NCBI GenBank assembly: GCA_019233375.1
Contig: JAFAMM010000250.1
Location: forward strand, 1 to 33,837
DNA: 33,837 nt
Direction: 5' to 3'
Source of the DNA: Acidobacteriaceae bacterium
GTDB taxonomy: Bacteria > Acidobacteriota > Terriglobia > Bryobacterales > Bryobacteraceae
In this document: one piece after another, positions 7,708 to 14,700 of the stretch
Numbering within the stretch: the first letter of the stretch is position 1
Layout: each line of letters opens with the position of its first letter
Program-made: the position numbers and the translations under genes
Notes under the pieces: generated by a model
The model's input: the letters and a program-made list of their open reading frames with translations, nothing else
Database searches by the model: none
What the model was told of the DNA's origin: nothing

Positions 7708-8819
7708 AACAGGGTCTGGGCCTCGACGGAAAAGACAGCCGGAAGATCGCGCACAATCGCCTGCCAGCTATCGCCCGCGTCGCTCGAGCCGTACACCTGG
7801 CCGCCGGTGGTTCCGAAATACACGCCGCACGGATCGAGCAAATCGACTGACATGGCGTCTCGCAGAACGTTCACATAGCAGTCGCTCTGCGGTAAACCTC
7901 TGCTGAGCGGCTCCCACTCGTTACCTCCCGCACGACTGCGATACACGCGCAGCTTGCCTTCGGGAGGATAATGCTCCGCGTCGCTCTTTATCGGCACGAC
8001 ATAGACGGTCTCTGGTTCGTGCGAGTGGACATCAATTGCGAAACCGAAATCGGTCGGGAGATTGCCGCTGACTTCGTGCCACGAATCTCCGCCATTATCG
8101 CTGCGCATCACATCCCAGTGCTTCTGCATGAAGAGTACGTCGGGGCTGGAGGCGTGCTTGGCCACATGGTGAACGCAGTGGCCGACCTCAGCCGTTTTCT
8201 CAGGGAGAAACTCGGACCGCAGGCCATTGTTGATGGGACGCCAGGTCGCACCCGCATCATCGGTGCGAAAGGCGCCCGCGGCGGAGATGGCGATGACCAT
8301 GTAACCCGCATTGGCGGGGTCGAGGAGGATGGTATGGAGGCACATGCCGCCTGCTCCGGGCTGCCAGCGCGGGCCCGAGCCGTGGCCGCGCAAGCCGGGC
8401 AGCTCCTGCCATGTTTTGCCGCCATCTGTGGAGCGGAATAGCGCCGCATCCTCCACTCCGGCAAAGACAGTGTCGGGGTCTGTCAGCGAAGGTTCCAGGT
8501 GCCATACGCGCTTGAACTCCCAGGGGTGGGGCGTGCCATCGTACCACTGATGCGTCCCTGGGACACCGTCGTAAACAAATTTGTTTCCGACCGGCTCCCA
8601 GGTTTTCCCACCGTCATCCGAACGCTGGATCTGCTGGCCGAACCACCCGCTCGACTGAGAGGCATAAATACGATTCGGGTCGACAGGCGAGCCCTTAACG
8701 TGATAAATCTCCCAACCCGCAAAGTGAGGACCGCTGACCTCCCACTTTTCACGCTTACCGTCGGAGGTCAAGATGAAAGCTCCCTTGTGTGTTCCGATCA
8801 GAAGCCGTACCTGGCTCAT
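7704..8819 (-). CDS. Asp-box (BNR/sialidase-like) beta-propeller protein
   Basis: 371 residues made largely of six propeller blades, each with an Asp-box (S-x-D-x-G-x-x-W-like): RSDDGGKTW (66-74), STDGGKTW (130-137), RTDDAGATW (185-193), RSDNGGDSW (239-247), a degenerate RSRAGGNEW (294-302) and SSDAGDSW (345-352). No signal peptide is visible, so it is probably cytoplasmic. The catalytic Arg triad and Tyr/Glu of true sialidases are not evident, so I call it a WD40/YVTN/BNR-like protein rather than a sialidase. A strong AGGAG lies 6 bases before the ATG. It is 24 bases downstream of the DGPF gene and overlaps the MoaD-like gene by four bases, indicating one operon. Confidence 0.88.
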   Translation of the reverse strand: MSQVRLLIGTHKGAFILTSDGKREKWEVSGPHFAGWEIYHVKGSPVDPNRIYASQSSGWFGQQIQRSDDGGKTWEPVGNKFVYDGVPGTHQWYDGTPHPWEFKRVWHLEPSLTDPDTVFAGVEDAALFRSTDGGKTWQELPGLRGHGSGPRWQPGAGGMCLHTILLDPANAGYMVIAISAAGAFRTDDAGATWRPINNGLRSEFLPEKTAEVGHCVHHVAKHASSPDVLFMQKHWDVMRSDNGGDSWHEVSGNLPTDFGFAIDVHSHEPETVYVVPIKSDAEHYPPEGKLRVYRSRAGGNEWEPLSRGLPQSDCYVNVLRDAMSVDLLDPCGVYFGTTGGQVYGSSDAGDSWQAIVRDLPAVFSVEAQTLL

Positions 8820-8843
8820 GTTTTCTCCTCTTCTTTGTAAGTT

Positions 8844-9200
8844 TCAATAGGCTGGCAGATTTGGAAGCTCGACCACCGGACGGATTTCGACCGTCCCCTT
8901 ACGAGCCGCCGGTATCCGGGCGGCGATGCAGATGGCTTCGTCCAGGTTGCCGGCGTCGACAAGAAAATAACCGCCTAGTTGTTCGCGCATTTCGGCGAAG
9001 GGACCATCAGTCACCATCGGCCTGCCATCGCGAACCCGCACACTGGTGGCCGTAGAAACCGGCTGCAATGGCAGCGAGGCGAGGTACTGGCCGGACGTCT
9101 GGAGTTGGTGCGCCAATTCGGTCGACTCCACATAACACTGTTCCCTCTCGGCTTCGGTCCAGGCTTGCTCGTCGCCATAGATGAGTAGCATGTACTTCAT
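8844..9200 (-). CDS. YCII/DGPF domain protein
   Basis: A 118-residue single-domain protein of the YCII family. It opens [14 protein letters not shown] and carries the family name-giving motif in [20 protein letters not shown] (83-102), which contains DGPF. The function of DGPF proteins is not established; they are recurrently encoded next to ECF42 sigma factors, as here. GGAGAG lies 7 bases before the ATG at 9200. It heads the three-gene minus operon, and the symmetric TGTCG-N18-CGACA element upstream places its likely transcription start almost at the Shine-Dalgarno. Confidence 0.95.
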   Translation of the reverse strand: MKYMLLIYGDEQAWTEAEREQCYVESTELAHQLQTSGQYLASLPLQPVSTATSVRVRDGRPMVTDGPFAEMREQLGGYFLVDAGNLDEAICIAARIPAARKGTVEIRPVVELPNLPAY

Positions 9201-9217
9201 TCAGATCTCTCCAAAGT

Positions 9218-9246
9218 ATGTCGGATTGCATGAGGCCCGATCGACA
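9218..9246. promoter_or_regulatory. Candidate bidirectional ECF42-type promoter
   Basis: Between the divergent DGPF gene (start 9200) and the sigma factor gene (start 9274) lies the inverted repeat TGTCG (9219-9223) - 18 bases - CGACA (9242-9246). Read on the minus strand it gives TGTCGA (9246-9241), 17 bases, CGACAT (9223-9218). Read on the plus strand it gives TGTCGG (9219-9224), 17 bases, CGACAG (9242-9247). From memory, ECF42 promoters have TGTCGA at -35 and a CGA-type -10, so one element could drive both units. The short arms could also arise by chance or bind a dimeric regulator. Confidence 0.5.
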
Positions 9247-9273
9247 GGTAAGAGCATATTTCTAAAATCGGAT

Positions 9274-10539
9274 ATGCCTGCCTGCGCAAATGAGGCTGTG
9301 GAAGCAGTTTATCGCTCCGAGTGGGGGCGAATTGTCGCGACGCTGATTCGTCTGGTGGGCGATTTTGAGCTGGCTGAGGAGTGCGCGCAGGAAGCGTTTG
9401 CTGCCGCGTTGGAGAAGTGGCCGGAAACAGGCGTGCCTGATTTTCCGCGCGCCTGGCTCATCCAGACGGCGCGCCACAAAGCCATTGACCGGATCCGGCG
9501 CAGGCAGAAGTTTGAAACGCCGCTCGAAAAGCTGGACACTACGCAACTGGCGGATGGGCGCGAAGCGCCGGGTTTCGAGGGGAATGACATCCCTGACGAG
9601 CGGCTCCGGCTGATATTCACCTGTTGTCACCCCGCGCTGGCGCCAGAGGTGCAAGTGGCTCTGACGCTGCGGACTTTGTGCGGCCTAACCACAGAAGAGA
9701 TTGCACGGGCCTTTTTGGTGCCGGAGGCGACCATGGCGCAGCGGCTGGTAAGGGCCAAGCGCAAGATTCGCGACGCGGGCATTCCGTATGCGGTGCCGGA
9801 AACGGCGGATTTGCCGGGGCGTCTGGACGCCGTCCTGACGGTGATTTACCTGGTCTTCAACGAAGGATACGCCGCAACGCGCGGCGATTCACTGGTGAGG
9901 GTGGATCTTTGCGCGGAGGCGATACGATTGGGGCGGCTGGTCCGAACGCTTATGAGCGCTGACCATTCCGGCGAAGCGACGGGACTGCTGGCGCTGATGC
10001 TGCTGCAGGACTCGCGACGCCAGGCGCGGCATGATGAAGCCGGAGAACTGGTCCTTTTAGAGGAGCAGGACCGGAGCCGTTGGGACCGCAGACAGATCGC
10101 AGAGGCTCTGCCCCTGGTAGACGAAGCCGTCCAAAAGGGTCTGAGGCCGTTCGCTGTGCAGGCGGCGATTGCAGCGGTGCATTGTCGGGCCAAACGCCCA
10201 GAGGACACGAATTGGCGGCAGATCGTGGCGCTCTACAATGTACTCGAAGCTCTGCAGCCTTCGCCCGTTGTATCGCTGAATCGGGCGGTGGCGGTGGCGA
10301 TGGTGGATGGCCCGGAGAAGGCGCTCGAAATCATCCAGTCGCCAAGACTCGCGATAGAACTTGACAAATATCACCTTCTGCACGCGGTGCGCGCGGACCT
10401 CCTGCGGCGAATGGGGCGCTTTGACTTAGCAGCCAAGAGTTACGAACGCGCGCTGGAACTGGCAAATAACACCACTGAAAGAAAATTCCTGGAGCGGCGA
10501 TTAAGCGAAATGCGGGGGAACCAGGCGCAGAGCGCGTAG
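9274..10539 (+). CDS. ECF42-type RNA polymerase sigma factor with TPR-like C-terminus
   Basis: A 421-residue sigma factor, far longer than a simple ECF (about 190 aa). Region sigma2 spans about 10-78 ([46 protein letters not shown]) and sigma4 about 110-168 ([19 protein letters not shown], then [20 protein letters not shown] and [10 protein letters not shown]). A DUF6596-like middle follows ([18 protein letters not shown]), then a TPR-like tail (about 320-415; [38 protein letters not shown]). This architecture and the adjacent DGPF gene identify ECF42. No anti-sigma gene is adjacent, consistent with control through the C-terminal extension. The frame is open from 9181, but that start would overlap the DGPF gene and the promoter; the ATG at 9274 matches the family N-terminus. 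Confidence 0.93.
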   Translation: MPACANEAVEAVYRSEWGRIVATLIRLVGDFELAEECAQEAFAAALEKWPETGVPDFPRAWLIQTARHKAIDRIRRRQKFETPLEKLDTTQLADGREAPGFEGNDIPDERLRLIFTCCHPALAPEVQVALTLRTLCGLTTEEIARAFLVPEATMAQRLVRAKRKIRDAGIPYAVPETADLPGRLDAVLTVIYLVFNEGYAATRGDSLVRVDLCAEAIRLGRLVRTLMSADHSGEATGLLALMLLQDSRRQARHDEAGELVLLEEQDRSRWDRRQIAEALPLVDEAVQKGLRPFAVQAAIAAVHCRAKRPEDTNWRQIVALYNVLEALQPSPVVSLNRAVAVAMVDGPEKALEIIQSPRLAIELDKYHLLHAVRADLLRRMGRFDLAAKSYERALELANNTTERKFLERRLSEMRGNQAQSA

Positions 10540-10563
10540 ATGCTCGCCGGCACGCATCACGTC

Positions 10564-11766
10564 TCAAGTTGCCTTTTGGAGGATGTCGCCGAGAGCGACC
10601 GCATCGGACGAGCTGGAACCGCGGCTGAATTTCGGTCCGACCGCAATGGCTTCCCCGCCCGGTTCGAACCATGCGACGAAGGCCGCCTGTGCGGCGCCGG
10701 ATAGGCGCTGCTGGTTGATCCATGTGTAATAAGCGGCCATATCGGCATCTATTAAGGATCCCCGTGGATCCATCGCCGGCTTACTTGCCGCTTCCATCAA
10801 AAGCGCGCTCATGGGACGCTCCTGCTGGCGGGGTGTGAAGCGTGCCAACAGCGTAAGCGGTTGAGCACGGCGCAGAGCCTCGCGCGCGGCCCACTGGACG
10901 AAGGTTGTGCTGAATACCTGTGTTCCCGAGCCTTCCGTGAGCAGACTTAGCTCGAAGCGGCTCAGGACGGGATCACTTCCATCCATGCCAAGGTCCTGCG
11001 GTTGCATGCGCGCGAGGAGCGAGCGAAAGGCCTCCGGCCCCGTCCCCGACGAGAAGACATGGCGCATTTTGTCTTGCAGGCGGGCGCGGACGGGCGTGAG
11101 CGCATCGTAGGAGACCGACGTGACGTTGGCTGGCGGCCGCGGGATGGAAGCGCCATCGATATACCAGTGCGCGAATTCTGCAGCATCCTTGTGTGCGCGA
11201 GAGGCGAGGGCATCGACCAACGTGGTAAGCCCATTGGAGGCGGTGACATGCCGGAAGTACGTTCCGTGCTGCCGGAGCTTCCGAAACAGCGGGTAGCTGT
11301 TGTTTTGAACTCCCTGCCCTAGCGCAACGATGGCGAGCCGCTGCATGGGGGGTGCCTGCTCCGGTACAGCTTCGTTGACCTTGTTCATGAAGCTGACGGC
11401 GGCTGAGTGGAAAAAATCAATCTGGCGAGAGGACCAGAGGTGAGCAGAGAGCTGTTCGGAGAACGAAGCGGGATCGTTGACCCAGTTCACCTGTTCGAGC
11501 TGCGGAGAGAGTCTAAGAGCCGCGAACGGAGTGAAGGCGGTATGGCGCTGCTCCGGCGACAGCGATGCGAGGTAAACGAATTGGCGGTTGACCTGGTCGC
11601 GCTCAGCGGGGAATTTCCAATCCCAACCGATCACCTCCCGCAGGAGCAAAGCAAGGAACGGGACGGGCATGTCCCGAAGCAGATTCAAGTGCTCGACGGC
11701 TACCTGTTTGGCGAGAGGAGGGTAGGCACCAAAGTCTGTTGGCGCCAATTGAGCTGGCGTCACCAT
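10564..11766 (-). CDS. Unrecognised 400-residue protein downstream of the respiratory cluster
   Basis: I do not recognise this protein. It is soluble-looking, mostly helical, with no signal peptide, membrane helix, heme motif or cysteine cluster. Segments that look structured include LRDMPVPFLALLLREVIGWD (near 30-49), AIVALGQGVQNNSYPLFRKL (about 147-166), SRFELSLLTEGSGTQVFSTT (about 271-290) and AFVAWFEPGGEAIAVGP near the C-terminus. It lies 59 bases after actE on the same strand but has a plausible promoter of its own in that gap, so membership of the act operon is uncertain. It converges on the ECF42 gene with 24 bases between. Length and sustained codon bias make it a real gene. Confidence 0.75.
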   Translation of the reverse strand: MVTPAQLAPTDFGAYPPLAKQVAVEHLNLLRDMPVPFLALLLREVIGWDWKFPAERDQVNRQFVYLASLSPEQRHTAFTPFAALRLSPQLEQVNWVNDPASFSEQLSAHLWSSRQIDFFHSAAVSFMNKVNEAVPEQAPPMQRLAIVALGQGVQNNSYPLFRKLRQHGTYFRHVTASNGLTTLVDALASRAHKDAAEFAHWYIDGASIPRPPANVTSVSYDALTPVRARLQDKMRHVFSSGTGPEAFRSLLARMQPQDLGMDGSDPVLSRFELSLLTEGSGTQVFSTTFVQWAAREALRRAQPLTLLARFTPRQQERPMSALLMEAASKPAMDPRGSLIDADMAAYYTWINQQRLSGAAQAAFVAWFEPGGEAIAVGPKFSRGSSSSDAVALGDILQKAT

Positions 11767-11778
11767 GGCCGCGTGCTG

Positions 11779-11807
11779 ATACTAAACCGTATTCGACAAT
11801 CTTACAA
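11779..11807 (-). promoter_or_regulatory. Possible sigma70-type promoter
   Basis: On the minus strand TTGTAA (11807-11802) and TAGTAT (11784-11779) are separated by 17 bases; each matches 4 of 6 consensus positions. A start point near 11772 would leave a very short leader before the ATG at 11766. This would let the unknown 400-residue gene be transcribed apart from the act cluster. Confidence 0.35.
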
Positions 11808-11825
11808 TGCTGCAGAGCGCCAGCG

Positions 11826-12173
11826 TTACTTCGACGCGATGTAGTCGATGAGGATATTGATATCGGAATCGTCCAGTTTCTTACTGAAGGCGGGCATCAG
11901 CGCGCCACCGTACTTGATGCGCACTACCACATACTGCCGGTTCGGCTTGGCGTGACTCATGGGCAGGGTGGGGTTCGTAAACAAGTGGTTGAGACTCGGA
12001 CCGATCTTTCGTGAGTGCATTTTGTCTTTATCGATGTCGTGACAAACGGCACAGTTCTCTCGGAAGAGATCGCGGCCGATGACCAGTTGAGAGGTCGCCC
12101 ACGGCGGGGTTCGGGTGTCCGCTGCGGAGAGCACGACGGCGAATGCAGTGATCACGAGCCATCGGCAGTTCAT
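11826..12173 (-). CDS. actE: Monoheme cytochrome c (ActE-like)
   Basis: 115 residues with an N-terminal export signal (MNCRWLVITAFAVVLSAA) and a class I cytochrome c fold: heme site CAVCH (41-45), GPSL (58-61) and a distal Met ligand in GALMPAF (Met93). In alternative complex III, ActE is the monoheme subunit that passes electrons out of the complex. The signal has no lipobox cysteine near its end, unlike the lipid-anchored ActE of characterised complexes. Its ATG overlaps the actD stop by four bases (ATGA). The subunit name rests on gene order. Confidence 0.85.
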   Translation of the reverse strand: MNCRWLVITAFAVVLSAADTRTPPWATSQLVIGRDLFRENCAVCHDIDKDKMHSRKIGPSLNHLFTNPTLPMSHAKPNRQYVVVRIKYGGALMPAFSKKLDDSDINILIDYIASK

Positions 12174-12673
12174 TCCGCCACCTCCATGCGCGCGATATTG
12201 CGGGCGCCGGCACGCTCCAGCGCCCGGCGCGCCTCATCCGCTTGATCGGGAAGACAACCAATGCGGATGCAGATGATGCCTGGCTCGATGATTGGAACCG
12301 GACGGCGACTGCGGCGGAGCAGACCGCTTTCCCACAAAAAGCAGACGAGAGTGGTCAGGATAGCGCCGAGCATCGTGAGCTCATAGAAAATGACGCCGGT
12401 GGCCCAGAACGAAAACAGCGGCATGCCCCCGGTAACGAGCGGGTAATTGTGTTGGGTGTAGTAGACAAAGCCAACGGCGAGCAGCATGAAACTAACAGCA
12501 CCCGTTACCACGGTGAGAGACATACGGCTCGGACGTGGCAAGACGCCTTTGGGAAACTCGATAGGCTCGTCCGAGAAGACATCGATATCGGCCGGGGTGA
12601 AGCCAACGGCCCTCAGCTGGCGAAGCGCGTGCGCGGCGGAATGATCGTTCTCGAAATCACCTCTTAAGTACAC
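12170..12673 (-). CDS. actD: ActD-like DUF3341 membrane protein
   Basis: About 167 residues, DUF3341. Its N-terminal ferredoxin-like half reads VYLRGDFEND and a GFTPADIDVFSDEPIE segment, followed by two transmembrane helices (LTVVTGAVSFMLLAVGFVYY and a second around FWATGVIFYELTMLGAILTT), then a C-terminal GIICIRIGC strand. DUF3341 is the hallmark ActD subunit of ACIII. Only GTG starts are available: 12673, just past the actC stop and matching where the family domain begins, or 12715, inside actC. I chose 12673. Confidence 0.88.
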   Translation of the reverse strand: MYLRGDFENDHSAAHALRQLRAVGFTPADIDVFSDEPIEFPKGVLPRPSRMSLTVVTGAVSFMLLAVGFVYYTQHNYPLVTGGMPLFSFWATGVIFYELTMLGAILTTLVCFLWESGLLRRSRRPVPIIEPGIICIRIGCLPDQADEARRALERAGARNIARMEVAE

Positions 12674-12678
12674 GCTGG

Positions 12679-13995
12679 TCAGTCCTGTTCCGCCGGATGG
12701 GGCTCGAACTCCCACACCGAGACGAGTGGAAAGAGCTTCGAGAAAAGCAGATAGAGCAGCGCCATGACCGCGAAGGTGGCACCGGTAATCGAGATTTCAA
12801 CCCAGGAAGGAGAATAGCTGCCCCAGGCGGCAGCGAGGCGGGGCATGCTGAGCGTGGGAACGATGATGATGTAACGTTCAAGCCACATGCCAACAAGGAC
12901 CGTGATGGAAGCGATTGTGGCAGTCCGGATATTGCGTAAGCGCCGGATGCCGAGCAGCACGAAGGGCACGACAAAGTTGCAGACGACCATGATCCAGAAG
13001 TACGGGGCGAAGTGGCCGCGAATGCGATCGCCGAACACGGCCATTTCCTTTGGCTCGTTGCCATACCACACGGTGAGGTTTTCGGCCACGGTAAAGTACA
13101 GCCACAGCAGGCTCATCAGCAGCAGGAGCTTGGCGAGATTGTTGAAGTGATGAGGCGTGAGGTAACGCTCGAAGTGCAGCGTTTTGCGAATAATGGACAT
13201 CACGAGCAGCAGCGCCGCAATGCCGCTGAAAATGGCGCCGACGACAAAATAGGGACCGAATATGGTGCTGTGCCACATGGGCGCGATGGCCATAGAGAAG
13301 TCCCAGGCGACCACGGTATGAACGGAAATGGCGACCGCCAGGATAATGGCCGCCATGAGTTTCATAGCGCGCTCGAGCGCATGCCATTCGCGGTCGCTGC
13401 CGGTCCAGCCGAGTGAGAGCTTGCGGTACAACGCGCGACGCCAGCCGCTGGCGTGTTCCGCCAGTTGGGCGACGTCGGGTATGAGGGGCAGAAAGAGATA
13501 AATGGTGCTGCCGGTCAGATAGGTGGTGATGGCCGTCAAGTCCCAAAGGAGCGGCGAACGGAAGTTAGGCCAGAGCAGGCGCGAATTCGGATATGGAATC
13601 AGCCAGTAGAAGACCCAGGCGCGTCCCAAATGGATGATCGGGAATAAGCCACCGATCATGAGCGCGAACACGGTGATGGCCTCGGCGGCGCGAGTGACGG
13701 GCTTGCGCCAGTTCGCGTCCGTCAGACGTAGGATCGCCGAGATAAGCGTCCCCGCGTGGGAGATGCCGATCCAGAATACGAAGTCGACGAGATAAAACCC
13801 CCAGAAAACGGGCCGGCGGATGCCTGCGACACCGATTCCGCGGTACAACTGGTACCCCCAGCAGGAGAGTCCCCAGAGGGCTATGGCAAGCAGGATAATA
13901 ACCCAGATGGAATAGCTGCGGCCGGTCCGCTCGAGCGGGCGCCAGAGGTCACGCCGGACCTCTGGATACGGTATGACCTCGGGCACAGCCGCCAT
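12679..13995 (-). CDS. actC: NrfD/PsrC-type quinol-oxidising membrane subunit (ActC-like)
   Basis: A 438-residue integral membrane protein with about ten helices, NrfD family. Typical segments: VFWGFYLVDFVFWIGISHAG (about 62-81), AITVFALMIGGLFPIIHLGR, FYWLIPYPNSR, and SVHTVVAWDFSMAIAPMWHS. In ACIII the ActC subunit carries a quinol site and part of the proposed proton path. It starts with ATG at 13995, directly abutting the TAA of the ferredoxin-like gene (13998-13996), so translation is probably coupled. A second NrfD-type gene (actF) would be expected in a full ACIII cluster but is not in the window. Confidence 0.92.
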   Translation of the reverse strand: MAAVPEVIPYPEVRRDLWRPLERTGRSYSIWVIILLAIALWGLSCWGYQLYRGIGVAGIRRPVFWGFYLVDFVFWIGISHAGTLISAILRLTDANWRKPVTRAAEAITVFALMIGGLFPIIHLGRAWVFYWLIPYPNSRLLWPNFRSPLLWDLTAITTYLTGSTIYLFLPLIPDVAQLAEHASGWRRALYRKLSLGWTGSDREWHALERAMKLMAAIILAVAISVHTVVAWDFSMAIAPMWHSTIFGPYFVVGAIFSGIAALLLVMSIIRKTLHFERYLTPHHFNNLAKLLLLMSLLWLYFTVAENLTVWYGNEPKEMAVFGDRIRGHFAPYFWIMVVCNFVVPFVLLGIRRLRNIRTATIASITVLVGMWLERYIIIVPTLSMPRLAAAWGSYSPSWVEISITGATFAVMALLYLLFSKLFPLVSVWEFEPHPAEQD

Positions 13996-14700
13996 TTACT
14001 CAGACCTCTCGAGGTAGAAGACTTTCGACTTCGTTCCTAATTCCTCAAGCAAGCGTGTTGCACGGCCGCTTGCAGCGAGACGGGACACTTTGCTTTCCGG
14101 GTCATTCAAGTCGCCGAAGGTCATGGCTTCCGCAGGGCAGGACTGGACGCAGGCGGGCTGGATTTCGCCATCTGCCACCTGCCTATGTTCTGAGGCGGCG
14201 TCGCGCTCCGCACGCTGAATGCGCTGAATGCAGAAGGTACATTTCTCCATGACACCAGTCATGCGGATGGAGACGTCAGGGTTATGTTGCAGCGGGAGCG
14301 GTTCCGGCCACACGGGATCAAACCAGTTGAAGAAGCGAACCGAATACGGACAATTGTTCGCACAATAGCGAGTCCCGACGCAGCGGTTATAAACCTGCAC
14401 GTTGAGACCTTCGTCATTTCGGTACGTGGCGTATACAGGGCAGACCGGCTCACAGGGCGCTTCGTCACACTGCTGGCACAGCACCGGCATGTGTTTGACG
14501 CGTATACTCGGGAACTCGCCTTCGTAGTAACGGTCAACGCGGATCCAATGGAAGGCGCGTCCTTTCGCGGCAGACTCGGGATCAGAGAGCGGAAGATTGT
14601 TCTCAGCGTGGCACGCCGCGACGCAGGCTTGGCAGCCGGTGCAGCGGTCGAGGTCAATGGCCATCCCCCAGCGGTGTCGTTCGTTTTGCGATTCGCTCAC
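13996..14700 (-). CDS. actB2: Ferredoxin-like Fe-S subunit (ActB C-terminal part, separate gene)
   Basis: 234 residues with the four cluster motifs of an NrfC/PsrB-type electron relay: CTGCQACVAAC, CQQCDEAPCEPVCP, CVGTRYCANNCPY and CTFC paired with CVQSCP. In the third motif the second Cys is Thr (14350-14382), which predicts one [3Fe-4S] and three [4Fe-4S] clusters, as in ACIII ActB. In characterised ACIII this domain is fused to the molybdopterin-fold domain; here it is its own gene. A GTG at 14700 overlaps the upstream TGA in a GTGA overlap and is preferred to the TTG at 14712. There is no signal peptide, so export would depend on the Tat-borne partner. Confidence 0.93.
   Translation of the reverse strand: MSESQNERHRWGMAIDLDRCTGCQACVAACHAENNLPLSDPESAAKGRAFHWIRVDRYYEGEFPSIRVKHMPVLCQQCDEAPCEPVCPVYATYRNDEGLNVQVYNRCVGTRYCANNCPYSVRFFNWFDPVWPEPLPLQHNPDVSIRMTGVMEKCTFCIQRIQRAERDAASEHRQVADGEIQPACVQSCPAEAMTFGDLNDPESKVSRLAASGRATRLLEELGTKSKVFYLERSE

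Noticed and set aside
7704-8819. Annotation of the propeller as an exo-alpha-sialidase
   Set aside because: Asp-boxes are shared by many propellers; the catalytic Arg triad and an export signal are not visible.
9181-9273. Extended N-terminus of the sigma factor from 9181
   Set aside because: It would overlap the start of the divergent DGPF gene and the promoter element; sigma region 2 begins right after the ATG at 9274.
10658-10675. GGTTCGAACC stretch resembling a tRNA T-loop
   Set aside because: It lies within the coding sequence of the 400-residue gene with no other tRNA features.
11793-11798. TGTCGA on the minus strand upstream of the 400-residue unknown gene, as a second ECF42 site
   Set aside because: At the 17-base spacing the -10 position reads CACGCG, not a CGA-type box; a 6-base match alone is expected by chance.
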